The notes: generated by a model from the sequence alone, not told the origin. A DNA stretch of 64,000 nt from Actinostola sp. cb2023 (GCA_033675265.1 JAUJYZ010000926.1:230001-294000); one strand, 5' to 3'; shown: positions 1-12,130, counted from the stretch's first letter. Numbers and translations are program-made.

Positions 1-186
1 CAAACGACGTTCAAGTGAAACTTTATCATCAACAAAACGACAGACAGATGTGACGCGTACAAGTGCGCACACGATATTTCTATGTCGTAAAACTTGAAAT
101 GTCTGCATTTTCTCTAGTTTTTTTTTGTTAATTGGCATCTAGTTTTTTTTGTCTGTCCTCTTAGTAATGATAAATTTCGGATTATC

Positions 187-1310
187 TCCATCTCGACGAA
201 GTCACGCATAGACCAAGTCACAAACTGACCAAGTCACGCATTGACCAAGCCACGCGTACGCACAGACCAATTCACGCAGACTCAACCACGCATTCACTCA
301 GTCACGCATTGACCTGCTCATGCATAGACCAAGTCACGCACTGACCAAGTCACGCACAGACCAAGTCACGCATTGACCAAGTCACGCATAGACCAAGTCA
401 CGCATTGACCAAGTCACGCATAGACCAAGTCACGCACTGACCAAGTCACGCATAGACTCATCCACGCTTTCACTCAGTCACGCATTGACCTGCTCACGCA
501 CTGACCAAGTCACGCATAGACTCAATCACGCATTGACCTGCTCACGCACAGACCAAGTCACGCACTGACCAAGTCACGCATAGACTAAATCACGCATAGA
601 CCAAGTCACGCATAGACCAAGTCACGCATTGACCAAGTCACGCATAGACCAAGTCACGCACTGGCACTGACCAAGTCACGCATAGACCAAATCACGCATA
701 GACCAAGTCACGCATAGACCAAGTCATGCATTGACCAAGTCACGCACTGACCAATTCACGCATAGACTCATCCACGCTTTCACTCAGTCACGCATTGACC
801 TGCTCACGCACAGACCAAGTCACGCACTGACCAAGTCACGCATAGACTCAATCACGCATTGACCTGCTCACGCACAGACCAAGTCACGCACTGACCAAGT
901 CACGCATAGACTAAATCACGCATAGACCAAGTCACGCATAGACCAAGTCACACATTGACCAAGTCACGCATAGACCAAGTCACGCACTGACCAAGTCACG
1001 CATAGACCAAATCACGCATAGACCAAGTCACGCATAGACCAAGTCATGCATTGACCAAGTCACGCATAGACCAAGTCACGCATAGACCAAGTCACGCACT
1101 GACCAAGTCACGCATAGACTCATCCACGCTTTCACTCAGTCACGCATTGACCTGCTCACGCACAGACTAATTCACGCACTGACCAAGTCACGCATAGACC
1201 AAGTCACGCATAGACCAAGTCACGCACTGACCAAGTTACGCATAGACCAAGTCACGCACTGACCAAGTCACGCATTGACCGGCTGCTCACGCACAGACCC
1301 GGCAGTCGCA
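187..1310. repeat. 16-bp satellite array
   Basis: Tandem copies of a 16-bp unit reading gaccaagtcacgcata, with frequent variants (cattgacc, cactgacc). A variant block containing tccacgctttcactcag recurs near 453, 763 and 1115, so the array has a higher-order period of about 310-350 bp. No gene is seen in it. Confidence 0.95.
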
Positions 1311-2240
1311 CATTAATTAACACGATGTAACTATATGAAATAAAATTTATTGATTCTTTCAACTGGAATCTAAGAATATAATGTAAATATTTGATAGCTA
1401 GATACACTAACTTGTTTCCAAGGTGACTGACTGGTACGAAATATTTTGGAGCGCGTTTGCGCATGCGCGATAATAGATTAAAAACTTTATGTAAGAAAAT
1501 CGATATTCCATAGCAGGCAGTCACCTTAAAATACATATTACTCTGTATAGAAAATAAAAACAAATCCGCATCACGTTTACTTCAGCTTGGGTTTCATCGT
1601 GAAGAAATCAAAGTTAAATAAATCAGGCTGAAATAGAATAGAACAATTCTTATTGTTGAGCCACTAGGACCGTTGTCACCAATCACTAACACGGATATAT
1701 CATCACCAATCCAACGCACGCTCTTGGAATGTATTTGGAAATTAGTTAACCACTTTCAAGTTTCAAGGTCTAAGAATTTCAAGGGGAGTGTGTCCTTTTC
1801 CCAGTGATCACACTACCTTCAAACTACAAATTCATCATCATCCTCAATATAACTACTACCACAATCACTATCATCATCATCATCATCAATAATCATCTCC
1901 CTTCCAAGTAATAATTGCTAAGTAATAAGTTCACTAAAGGCAAAGGAAATCGAGCAACAAAATCGAGCAACTAGACGCGCAACCAATTCTTTTTGTTGCA
2001 AGTTGTAAAGAGAGCTTCTACTTCGTGCAACAACATTTTCCAACTTGCACCGCGACAAAGTTGCGCGACAAGTTGTCTTAGTGCACTTACCATTCCTATG
2101 TGTTTATTTGGAAATGGATACTGACTCCAGTGAAATGGTGGCTGATCCTGTAGTGATAAAGTTGAGAAAAGGCATCGGTAAAGCGACGATGCGCTTTGGC
2201 AGTGGAGTCGGCGGGGATGGAATACAGCACCAAGCAGTTT
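1311..2240. other. Intergenic, no gene recognised
   Basis: AT-rich sequence with a short CAT/ATC-rich stretch near 1830-1895. From 1971 to 2100 there are scattered ttgcaac/gttgcgcgac motifs resembling the ends of the TTAA-type element at 35956-36214. Short open frames here have no recognisable domain. Confidence 0.5.
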
Positions 2241-2241
2241 T

Positions 2242-2394
2242 GCGCGTGGACGTGATGTGGTTTTGCGCGTGGACGTGATGTGGTGTAGCGCGTGGACGTG
2301 ATGTGGTGTCGCGCGTGGACGTGATGTGGTGTCGCGCGTGGACGTGATGTGGTGTCGCGCGTGGACGTGATGTTGTGTCGCGCGTGGCGTCGGA
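2242..2394. repeat. 23-bp tandem repeat
   Basis: About 6.5 copies of gcgcgtggacgtgatgtggtgtc at an exact 23-bp spacing (2242, 2265, 2288, 2311 and on). It creates short repetitive open frames on both strands that I do not regard as genes. Confidence 0.92.
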
Positions 2395-3032
2395 AAGAAA
2401 TACACCAACATGTTCAATTCGCAGGCCACCTTTTTCACTACAATGGATTTCTTAACCACGATCTCGCAGTCATAGCTACGAGATGCTGTTCCTCGCGGAG
2501 ATTCACGACAAGAGAAAGATTACGTCAGAACCTGAGCCCGTGGGCTTTCAGAACTGTCAAGATGTCCATGGAAACCCCTTATATGGAATCGAAATTTCCT
2601 ATGGCGTGAATAGGTCCAGAAAATCGCTAAAAAACTCCAAAATCTCTGGGTGTCAAAGGGTTAAGTTACCATTTTAAACTCAGTGTTGTAATTTGTGTTT
2701 AACTGTTACTAAATCTGTTAGCGCAAATCCGCTGGATCCTTGAGCATGTTAGCGCAGAGGCTGGTGTGACTTTATAGTGTTGAGTGTATTGGACTCGGGT
2801 TGATATGCCTGGATTCAATCCCTATCTTAGCCAATTACATTGCGTCCTTGAGCAAGACACTGTACTTTCACATTGCCTCACTCCACCCAGGTGTATAAAT
2901 GTGTACCGTAGTTGTTCGAGTAATCTAAGTAAATGCTGGGGGGTAACTTGAGATCGACTACCATCCAGTCCACAGTAACTTTACAGTTTACCTTGAATTA
3001 CAGGAGTGTTAGTCGGAGAGTAATTTCATTTA
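2395..3032. other. Intergenic, no gene recognised
   Basis: No coding signal. Near 2725-2745, cgctggatccttgagcat resembles the terminal inverted repeat of the foldback element at 9269-9981, so a solo end of that family may be present. Confidence 0.4.
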
Positions 3033-3169
3033 NNNNNNNNNNNNNNNNNNNNNNNNNNNNNNNNNNNNNNNNNNNNNNNNNNNNNNNNNNNNNNNNNNNN
3101 NNNNNNNNNNNNNNNNNNNNNNNNNNNNNNNNNNNNNNNNNNNNNNNNNNNNNNNNNNNNNNNNNNNNN
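3033..3169. other. Assembly gap (N run)
   Basis: A run of 137 undetermined bases. Nothing that spans it should be interpreted. Confidence 0.99.
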
Positions 3170-3246
3170 ATTACCCCACCCCGGGCTTTGTTTACAATGT
3201 CTTCTGAGTCTTCTAACTGAACTAACTTACAAACGATTTGGTACCT

Positions 3247-3690
3247 CTATTTAAGATAGAGCTAAGGATAATTATAGAGTATAATTACAAGTATATTAAG
3301 TGGACATTGAGAAATATTACTAACGTACATCCTGAACGTCAGGTATCCTCCTAAAATTATGTGCTTCATACATCTATCTTACGTTATCTATTACCAGGGA
3401 AAGTCATAGTGTTGACACCTAACACACGCTAATCTCCTGAACGCGTGACTAAGCTAATTATAGAACAGTCTATAGAGGGAATTCTTCACATCTCGATGAC
3501 ATCATCTGTGCACAACGCTATTCTTCAGTATCGGGCTCAAATTCATCGAAACAATTCCAATTTTCATCCAGCAAGTCATTTCAACCTCAGTAAATAGTGA
3601 AATATCTTTCGTTATCGAAGTAACTTAGTGCTGAATCGAAATTTTTTTGCCTTCATCGAAAAAGCTTAAGGAAAGAGGAGGGAGAAGGAA
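3247..3690. repeat. 0.44-kb direct repeat, copy 1
   Basis: Nearly identical to 4310-4753, offset about 1063 bp, from ctatttaagatagag through the gaaagaggaggga region. The copies differ by scattered substitutions. The two could be LTR remnants or a local duplication. No TG...CA ends, primer-binding site or target duplication were found. Confidence 0.85.
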
Positions 3691-3978
3691 AGAGCACTGC
3701 TGAAAATTTAAGATATAGGTGTTTTGACGGGATGTCGAAACCCGGAATCTATTTAAGGATAAAGAATTGGAAAATGCATACCCTTTCCAACGATTTAACA
3801 CTGAAATAATAATCTTTATTGTATATCTGTCACGTAATTTTAGCAAATTTGGTCATTTTTTAGGGCCGATATGAAACGTTAATGCCCTGTAGAAATCCGT
3901 AATGCCCAGTTCACAACTGAAAAAACTCAAAAAACAATATTCGGATAAAATTACTTCACAGTTATATAATAAATCCCT

Positions 3979-4114
3979 CATTAGATGTTTTCTCGGGTAT
4001 TACGGGCTGATATTTTACGAGTTGCTAATGCATTTATCCGTGCCCTCCGTGCTAGGAAAATTGCGAGCAACTCGTAAAATATCAACCCTTAATACCCGAG
4101 AAAACATCTAATAA
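3979..4114. mobile_element. Short foldback/MITE
   Basis: The left arm reads attagatgttttctcgggta and the right arm is its reverse complement, ending in aaaacatctaat. The inner arms share the atattttacgagttgc motif. The centre is short and non-coding. A diverged relative sharing aactcgtaaaatat lies near 50840-50860. Confidence 0.75.
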
Positions 4115-4309
4115 GCTGTATATTTATCATACTACTATTACGTAATTTGATCACTGAAAATCTATTTCTTCTAATAAAATGCTTCAAAAACCTTCATTTA
4201 CCTTTGTTGTGATTACTTTAATGTCTGTAATGATTTGACCGTATAGATCCAATTTAAGGAAAAGATCTTATTACTCGGGCCCTTCCGAAGGAATATAGAA
4301 AATGAACTA

Positions 4310-4753
4310 CTATTTAAGATAGAGCTAAGGATAATTATAGAGTATAATTACAAGTATATTAAGTGGAGATTGAGAAATATTACTAACGTACATCCTGAAC
4401 GTCGGGTATCCTCCTAAAAGTACGTGGTTCATACATCTATCTTACGTTATCTATTACCAGGGAAAGTCATACTGTTGACACCTAACACACGCTAATCTCC
4501 TGAACGCGTGACTAAGCTAATTATAGAACAGTCTATAGAGGGACTTCTTCACATCTCGATGACATCATCTGTGCACAACGCTATTCTTCAGTATCGGGCT
4601 CAAATTCATCGAAACAATTCCAATTTTCATTCAGCAAGTCATTTAAACCTCAGTAAATAGTGATATATCTTTCCTTATCGAAGTAACTTAGTGCTAAATC
4701 GAAATAATATTTCCCTTCATCGACAAAGCTGAAAGAAAGAAGAGGGAGGAGAA
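4310..4753. repeat. 0.44-kb direct repeat, copy 2
   Basis: Second copy of the block at 3247-3690. It abuts the gypsy-like scrap at 4725-4935, which would fit an LTR lying next to the 3' end of a minus-strand element; this remains a guess. Confidence 0.85.
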
Positions 4754-4935
4754 AATGTTGAGCTGTGATGGGTCTTTTGAATCATCTTCAGGAAGCTTGA
4801 TATCTACTAGTTCTTCCGCATCTTCTTCCCTTTCATCAAGGCATGCTGGAAGCATCTTTTCTCTAGGATCATCTCTCTCACTCCATTTCTTTAGCATGTT
4901 CGCATGGTATATCTTCTCCTCCTTTAGTTCTTCTG
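4725..4935 (-). pseudogene. Gypsy-type retrotransposon polyprotein scrap
   Basis: The minus strand encodes a short acidic segment containing IYHANMLKKW followed by a Glu/Asp-rich tail. The YHxNxLKKW string is typical of the linker in Ty3/gypsy polyproteins. No reverse transcriptase, protease or integrase core is nearby, so this is a fragment. The family call rests on this one motif. Confidence 0.5.
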
Positions 4936-4959
4936 GAATTGATTTAGGCTTGTCATGAA

Positions 4960-5439
4960 TTCATTGAAATTATAAGTTTCCTTTCTTAACAATCTATTTT
5001 GTATGTATCTCCCGCTCAACATCAGATACGATGTCTTTATAGTCCTTTAATACTTCCCGTTTCGCTGCTTGATCTACAGCCAAACTCCTCTTATTACTCT
5101 TCACCTCTTTGGATTCCAGTGGCACTGATCACGCCCAAGATTTTCGAACTTTCTCTATATTTAAAAAATTTAAAATAACCACATCAGGTCAGACATGGTG
5201 AAATACAAAGAGACAGAACTGAAAGAAGAATTTGACCGGCACGTTCAGAAACAAAACAACAACAAAAAGCTACTAAAACAACATATCACTTTCAAAGCAA
5301 CACAAACTCTGTATTGCTAAGATATTAGAAGCTTAGCGGTTATAAAACGTACAAAATAAAGCGATGTCGTAATAACCTTCATCCGCGATCTTTGCTTTTA
5401 CCTCTTCCCTTAGTCGTTGCGCTTCACTAGCAGCATGAC
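4960..5439. other. Non-coding sequence upstream of LINE
   Basis: AT-rich, with no recognised gene. It may hold further decayed gypsy sequence (Lys/Glu-rich codons around 5200-5280), but no conserved domain is visible. Confidence 0.35.
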
Positions 5440-7507
5440 GTGTGCAATTTGCTCCTGTTTTTAAACGTTTTTATTTCTATATTGCCGTTTACTAGTCTGA
5501 TATTTTTGACTAAGAAGTTCTTACAAGCTCTATTCCACCATCATGGAGAGAATATCATATTCTACTGGTCAAGAAAGCTTGAACGTCGATGGCGTAAATC
5601 TAGATTGACCACTGACCACGACCTGTACGTCCAACAATGTAAGATCGTCAATGACATGCTAACTACATCAAAAATGGAGTACTACTCTAACTTAATCGAA
5701 GATAACCAACATGATCAGAAAGTACTATTCAGCACTGTTGGTAAACTACTGCATCGCAAAGCAGATCGTCTTCTACCAGGTCATACGAGTCTTGTTGAAC
5801 TCAGTAATAGGTTTGCTGATTTCTTCACTACAAAGATAACGTGTATCAAGGAAAACTTAAATGTCAAATGCGTGAATGCCATAAATCCCTTTATGGACTC
5901 TCATCCTTGCCCAACAGAATTCAACAAGTTTGTTCCTATTACTGAACTCGACTTATCTAAACTGGTTGGCAACTCATCATCCAAGTCCTGTAGTCTTGAT
6001 CCGCTACCTGCATCATTATTGAAGAACTGTTTTGACATCTTGCTACCTGTCATTACTAGAATCATCAACTTGAGTTTAAGTCAAGGTGTGGTCCCTTCCC
6101 AATTGAAAAGTGCTGCTGTCACACCCATAATCAAGAAGCCATCGTTGGACAGTGAAATCTTGCAAAACTATAGACCAATATCTAACTTAACATTCATATC
6201 AAAGTGTATTGAAAAGGCTGTTGCATCTCAACTTAATCGCTACATCATATCTAACAATCTGAATGAAAAGTTTCAATCAGCGTACAAGTGTTATCACAGT
6301 ACAGAGACTGCTTTACTTAGGGTTCAAAACGATATACTTCGCTCTGTTGATGACAAAGGTTGTGTTCTACTGCTGATGCTCGATCTTTCAGCTGCGTTTG
6401 ATACTGTCAATCACAACATTCTCCTAAACAGACTCCACAATCGCTATGGTATTGCAGATAAAGCCTTTTCCTGGTTCCATTCATATCTCAATGGTAGGCT
6501 ACAGCATATTAACTTGGATGGTTACACTTCCACTGATCATGTGGTAAGCTGTGGTGTCCCACAAGGGTCAGTACTTGGGCCGATCCTTTATCCATTGTAT
6601 ACATCCCCACTTGGTGACATCATGAGCTATCATCAGATGAGTTATCATTTTTACGCTGATGACACACAAGCCTATTTATCGTTCCAACCAACCATACCTG
6701 GTCACATGGAAATGACATGAAATGACGACAGAGAAACTCCAAGCATGTATGCACTCTATAAGTAATTGGATGTTGACTAATAAATTGAAACTAAATGATG
6801 ATAAGTCTGAGCTATTGGTCTTAAGGGCTAGCCATCGACCTCATCCTCAGCTTGACAATCTACTGGTTGGCAATGTCACACCGTCTCGCAGTGCTAGGAA
6901 CATTGGCGTGGTTTTTGATGACACTATGTCCATGGAGAGTCAAATTATGGCCATCTGCAAGTCCTGCTTCTACCACATCAAATGTATATCTCGTATTAGA
7001 CGATACCTTAGCTTTGAAGATACTAAAAAACTTGTCCATGCATTTATTATATCTAGAATTGACCATTGCAATTCACTGTTATATGGTCTACCAAATAATC
7101 TTATTGACAGACTTCAGTACGTTCTTAACTCGGCTGCTAGGCTTATAACTATGACTAGAAAATTTGATCACATTACTCAATCATTAATAGATCTACATTG
7201 GTTGCCTGTTAGGCAACGTATTGAATTTAAGATAGCTCTTATTACGTACAAAGCATTAAATAGTTTAGCACCATGTTATATAAGGAATCTCACTGATCTC
7301 GCCATATGTGCATACTCGTTCACTCCGTTCTTCCTCAAAGAATTTACTACAAGTAATTAATTACAATCTTAAACGTTATGGTTACAGAGCCTTCTCGGTC
7401 TGTGCTCCATTAATATGGAATTCACTTCCGATTAATGTAAGACATAGTCCATCTCTTGAGGTGTTCAAGAAAGAACTTAAAACTCATTTATTTAGGTTAG
7501 CTTATTA
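5440..7507 (+). pseudogene. Non-LTR retrotransposon reverse transcriptase, frameshifted
   Basis: The first open frame (5440-6717) carries the reverse transcriptase core. Motif A lies in LDLSAAFDTVNH, motif B in GVPQGSVLGP and the catalytic YADD in FYADDTQAY. It then stops. Reading resumes at 6722 in another frame (thumb and C-terminal region with LKLNDDKSELLVL and HWLPVRQRI). It shifts again near 7310-7340 to a frame ending at 7507 that carries AFSVCAPLIWNSLP. These motifs fit the L2/CR1 group. The apurinic endonuclease domain expected upstream is missing, so the copy is 5'-truncated and inactive. The first break coincides with a 10-base near-duplication (atggaaatgac, then atgaaatgac). It belongs to the mobile element ending near 7727. 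Confidence 0.93.
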
Positions 7508-7727
7508 ATATTGCATATAATATATTATATTATTTCTTAGGATTTTTTTAAAATTGCATTACAATACCTTGTATTTAGGCTTAATTTAATGTTTTAATAG
7601 TTCTAATTATATATATTATTACTTTTAATATTATATTATATATTTATACTGTAAATTATATAAACAGCGCTTTGAGCACAAGAAAAAGCGCTATATAAAT
7701 AATAAAGTTATTATTATTATTATTCCC
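5560..7727 (+). mobile_element. L2/CR1-like LINE, 5'-truncated
   Basis: The body is the reverse transcriptase pseudogene. The 3' end has the typical tail cagcgctttgagcacaag, then gcgctatataaat, finishing in a (TTA)n microsatellite at about 7708-7727 in place of a poly(A). The 5' limit is approximate: homology-like protein sequence starts near the RKLERRWRKS motif at about 5575. Confidence 0.85.
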
Positions 7728-8399
7728 GCCAAATGTGAAATGGCGTAATGTGATTGGTCAAACAAAACAACCATGATGCTTTTCGGACCGTGTCCAACCC
7801 CCCTGCGAATAAATAAATGCGCGCGTTCTACCACAGGAAACCCATCCAAAATAGCTAGAAACAATTATCATTTGATATGATAATTTAGTAGCCTAAGAAG
7901 CAATGCTTGTGCTGCCTGTGTTAGATGTGACACCGGCAATTTATCGAAATGATTTTTTACTACCGGAACTAAGATTTATCTGAAGTGTGTTCACCTTCCG
8001 GTTTACTAAAAATAGATTTAGCGCTACGATAGACCTTAGCACAAAAATCCTGAAAAGTGGTTAATACTTTTGAAAGCAAGGAAGTCTTCAAAAACCAACC
8101 TTGGAAATGCAAACATAGTGAAATAATCATTTAAAATTGCCATAAGGTTATGAGATCAGGAAATTGTTTGATGAATTATCTAATTGACTGGGAAATGGGA
8201 TTTGTAGGCTGTCTTCAGCACGTTATGATTTCGATTGTATTTCTGCCGTTCACTGCATTAATTTTTTTTTTTATATTAAGTTTAAAAAAAAATTAGTATC
8301 AGTTTATTAGTAATAATCAGTACATCGTTAAAATAAATGTTTTTGTTATTTTTGCAACAATCTTTGTAATAATACTAATACAATTTTGTATATGATAAT
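7728..8399. other. Intergenic, no gene recognised
   Basis: No coding signal. About 75 bp at 8188-8263 (gggaaatgggatttgtaggc onwards) is repeated at 8946-9022. Confidence 0.5.
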
Positions 8400-8523
8400 A
8401 GTATAGTGTAGTAATATAGTATAGTATAGTATAGTATAGTATAGTATAGTATAGTATAGTATAGTATAGTATAGTATAGTATAGTATAGTATAGTATAGT
8501 ATAGTATAGTATAGTATAGTATG
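8400..8523. repeat. (ATAGT)n pentanucleotide microsatellite
   Basis: About 24 uninterrupted copies of atagt. The open frames rich in Tyr, Ile and Leu across it are artefacts. Confidence 0.97.
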
Positions 8524-8945
8524 GTACGGTAAGATATAATGTAGAATGAGAGGAAAAACAGCAAGTAAGTGAAGGTTTGGTATTATGCGGTTTTGCTCAG
8601 GAAATTGATAAAAGGTGCCCATTTTTTCACAAAAATGTTTGATAATTGTTTTGTGATAGATGATAATGCAATTCTTTTTTCAATGTGATATTTGTTGGTT
8701 GCGTGATTTAGAAATGATGGAAATGTGTATTTTTGTTCATTAATGAAACTATTATACATATGTTGTTTTGCATTCAGAATTAGATGGTTTAAAAACAGAG
8801 AGTATTTGAAGTTGGATAAATAAACATATAAGATTGTTCCGAGATCAAGTTTCAGTTGTGACTTACCATCAATAGTATGGTCGCTAGAAGCGAGTCCATC
8901 ATACTGGGATTTTGTTGAATTCGTGTCAATGGGGTGGGATTTTTT

Positions 8946-9022
8946 TATCGAATGGGAAATGGGATTTGTAGGCTATCTTCAGGAAGTTTTCATTTCGATT
9001 GTATTTTTGCCGCTCACTGCAT
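8946..9022 (+). repeat. Direct repeat of 8188-8263
   Basis: About 77 bp matching the earlier copy, with the shared phrase ttcgattgtatttntgccgntcactgcat. The copies are about 758 bp apart and the pentanucleotide array lies between them. Cause unknown. Confidence 0.75.
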
Positions 9023-9268
9023 CTAGGGCCAAATTCCGGATTCTGGTACAAATCTTTGTAATTTCAAATCACTATAACTTTTCAAGATTGCATAATACAG
9101 CCCTAAAATTTGGTATGTTCATTATTGAAAACCCTCTCTTCAAAGATATCGTCAGATATTGCTGTAATATATTCCCAATAACAAAGGAAATCAGATTTTA
9201 CGATTCTATCATTAATGCATAGGGTCTATTCTAACGTGACTTAGCACTTTGCACTTCGCATTTCGCGT

Positions 9269-9981
9269 CATGCTCGAGGATCCAGTGGTTTTTGCCGCGC
9301 TCCGGCCGAAACAACCCGCTGGATAAATTACCTACTAGTACGAGTTCTGGGGCGTGATACGCTCTCAAGCGGATTTAGTATAGCTCGCATTTCAGAAACT
9401 AAAGAAATGTCAAAAAATGAAGTGATAACTGAAGTCCAGATTGTTCATAATGATATATACGCTAAAAACTCTGTATTCCGTACTCGTGGTGCGTATTCTT
9501 TCAGTTGGCGGTACTTGTAGCTTCAAATCGTTTTTGGCCTCTCAATTAAAACAATACATTTACCAGCGCTAAGGATCGGATATCACTAGCAAAAATATCA
9601 TGCTTTTGCCATATCCTATCGGTAGCTGTGCAAATACTCATCATCCTTTTTTTTAACGATAATTAAACGCTTCGAGAACCATGAAGTTCCATGAACTGTT
9701 CTGGCTTTAGTATATCGATCCCGGGGAAAAACTCAGTACTAGATCGATCGCATCAGGCAAATAAAATGCATTTCTTTAAAACATCCGTCAACATGGAAGC
9801 TATCTTTGAAAATTATGATCGAGTTTTGAGTGGCCCTCTTTTTTACCCTCAAAAAGAGGGCCAATCAAAATCAAGATTCGTATCACACCACAGAACTCGT
9901 AATAACAGGTAATTTATCCAGCGAGTTGTTTCAGCCGGTGACTTCGGAGCGCGGAAAAAAACCGCTGGATCCTCGAGCATG
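9269..9981. mobile_element. 713-bp foldback element with 9-bp target duplication
   Basis: The ends are inverted: catgctcgaggatccag at the left and ctggatcctcgagcatg at the right, with arms of about 120 bp running through ccgctggataaattacc and acgagttctg. The exact 9-bp sequence atttcgcgt flanks it at 9260-9268 and 9982-9990. No transposase is encoded, so it is non-autonomous. A 9-bp duplication fits Mutator-like elements; that superfamily assignment is inferred. Confidence 0.88.
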
Positions 9982-10243
9982 ATTTCGCGTTTGTGTTTTC
10001 GTAATTGCGTTACCAACCAGCCGTCGTTGAGCTACAAACTGATGACATATGAATGGCAGTCAAAAGAAGATCGCCTTACAGTTTATAACAACATAACACA
10101 ACGATTCAGGAAAACAAAGTTACTGCTAGCAGGAAATAAGAGCACTTTCACCGTGAGTGGTTTGGCATCACTATACAAAGATATTTGGAGTGAGCAGTTA
10201 CGATTTTAGGATACTTTCTTTGGATCTTTCTTTGGATCTGAAG

Positions 10244-10615
10244 CCCGGGGGGGGGGGGGGGGGGGGGGGTACTCCCTTTATCCAAGTGGTAGGGGTGATC
10301 GGCGCTCCTTTTAGGGTTCAAAATATTTCCTGTGTGTACCTTTTAGGGTTCCGATTCAAAAGTCCGTTACGTAACATGACTCCGTACCTTTTAGGGTCAA
10401 TTTTTATGTAATTTCTTTAGAACCGCAGAAGAAAGATAATAATAATCATAATCATCATCATCATCATCATATATGGTCGTACCTATTAGGGGTTGGAATT
10501 AACATGGCTTCAACAGCTCTTTTAATTTATGCGTACCTTTTAGGGTCGTTTTTAAAATCGACCGCCGATCACCCCTACCACTTGGACAAAGGGAGTACCC
10601 CCCCCCCCCCCCCGG
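10244..10615. mobile_element. 372-bp foldback element with poly-G/poly-C tips
   Basis: The tips are CCC followed by a long G run, then tactccctttatccaagtgg; the other end is the reverse complement ending in a C run. The inner part repeats accttttagggt. The flank gatctgaag occurs on both sides (10235-10243 and 10616-10624), and 9-11 bp can be assigned to the duplication because the tip bases are ambiguous. Confidence 0.87.
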
Positions 10616-10639
10616 GATCTGAAGCTTTGTGGAAAGTCC

Positions 10640-10960
10640 GCTACATGAGTGCTGTTGACAGCTTGCTTGTCAATATCTTTTTACATCAAATCAAATCCAA
10701 AATTCGTTTTTTTTATTCTAACTTTTTAAGAACAAAATATCTTTAAAATCAGTTGTTTTGGAGATGATAGATAATATTCAATTTGATTGGATTGTCAAAA
10801 ATATAAAATAACCGGTAATTTGATACCTTAATACAGTGATAATTACGGACTGTGCAGGCCCGGCTGACAATCATGGAATAAAACACATATTTTCAAATCC
10901 ACGAAAGTATAAACTTTCACCGCCAAACATAGTTTCAGATCTGGCAGATGTCTGTTAAGC
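10640..10960. other. Intergenic, no gene recognised
   Basis: No coding signal, repeat or inverted structure recognised. Confidence 0.4.
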
Positions 10961-10964
10961 AACA

Positions 10965-12130
10965 TTAACCATACTCTACCATCGGACAACACCATTCACC
11001 ATCGCACTTCTTGTTTCACCATCGGTACGGTTCGTACAATCGGTACCATTTTCTAAGGGCCCTCTGTTTCTTCTATCAACCAACATAACATATTACACAG
11101 GGTTCCCAATTTTTTTTCCACCATTCGAACCATCGGAAAACACCATTCACCATCGCACTTCTTGTTTCACCATCGGTACGGTTCGTACAATCGGTACCAT
11201 TTTCTAAGGGCCCTCTGTTTCTTCTATCAACCAACATAACATATTACACAGGGTTCCAAAAAAAATTTTTGACCATTCGAACCATCGGAAAACACCATTC
11301 ACCATCGCACTTCTTGTTTCACCATCGGTACGGTTCGTTCAATCGGTACCATTTTCTAAAGGCCCTCTATTTCTTCTATCAACCAACATAACATATTACA
11401 CAGGGTTCCAAAAAATTTTTTTGACCATTCGAACCATCGGAAAATACCATTCACCATCGGAATTTCTGTTTCACCATCGGTACGGATCGTACAATCGGTA
11501 CCATTTTCTAAGGGCCCTCTGTTTCTTCTATCAACCAACATAACATATTACACAGGGTTCCCAATTTTTTTTCCACCATTCGAACCATCGGAAAACACCA
11601 TTCACCATCGCACTTCTTGTTTCACCATCGGTACGGTTCGTACAATCGGTACCATTTTCTAAGGGCCCTCTGTTTCTTCTATCAACCAACATAACATATT
11701 ACACAGGGTTCCCAAAAAAATTTTTGATCATTCGAACCATCGGAAAACACCATTCACCATCGCACTTCTTGTTTCACCATCGGTACGGTTCGTTCAATCG
11801 GTACCATTTTCTAAAGGCCCTCTATTTCTTCTATCAACCAACATAACATATTACACAGTGTTCCAAAAAAAATTTTTGACCATTCGAACCATCGGAAAAT
11901 ACCATTCACCATCGGAATTTCTGTTTCACCATCGGTACGGATCGTACAATCGGTACCATTTTCTAAGGGCCCTCTATTTCTTCTATCAACCAACATAACA
12001 TATTACACAGGGTTCCAAAAAAAATGTTCACCATTCGAACCATCGGAAAACACCATTCACCATCGCACTTTTTGTTTTACCATCGGTACGGTTCGTTCCA
12101 TCGGTACCATTGTCTAAGGGCCCTGTGTTT
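10965..12130. repeat. 152-bp satellite with three-monomer higher order
   Basis: Eight monomers are seen. The phrase accattcacc starts at 10991, 11142, 11294, 11446, 11597, 11749, 11901 and 12052, giving a period of 151-152 bp. Monomers 4 and 7 share the variant cggaatttctg instead of cgcacttcttg, and are 455 bp apart, so a three-monomer unit has been copied. Each monomer has the internal motif accatcggtacgg. Confidence 0.95.

Noticed and set aside
8923..9222. 99-residue plus-strand frame
   Set aside because: Overlaps a 77-bp direct repeat, has no recognisable domain and no splice or neighbour support.
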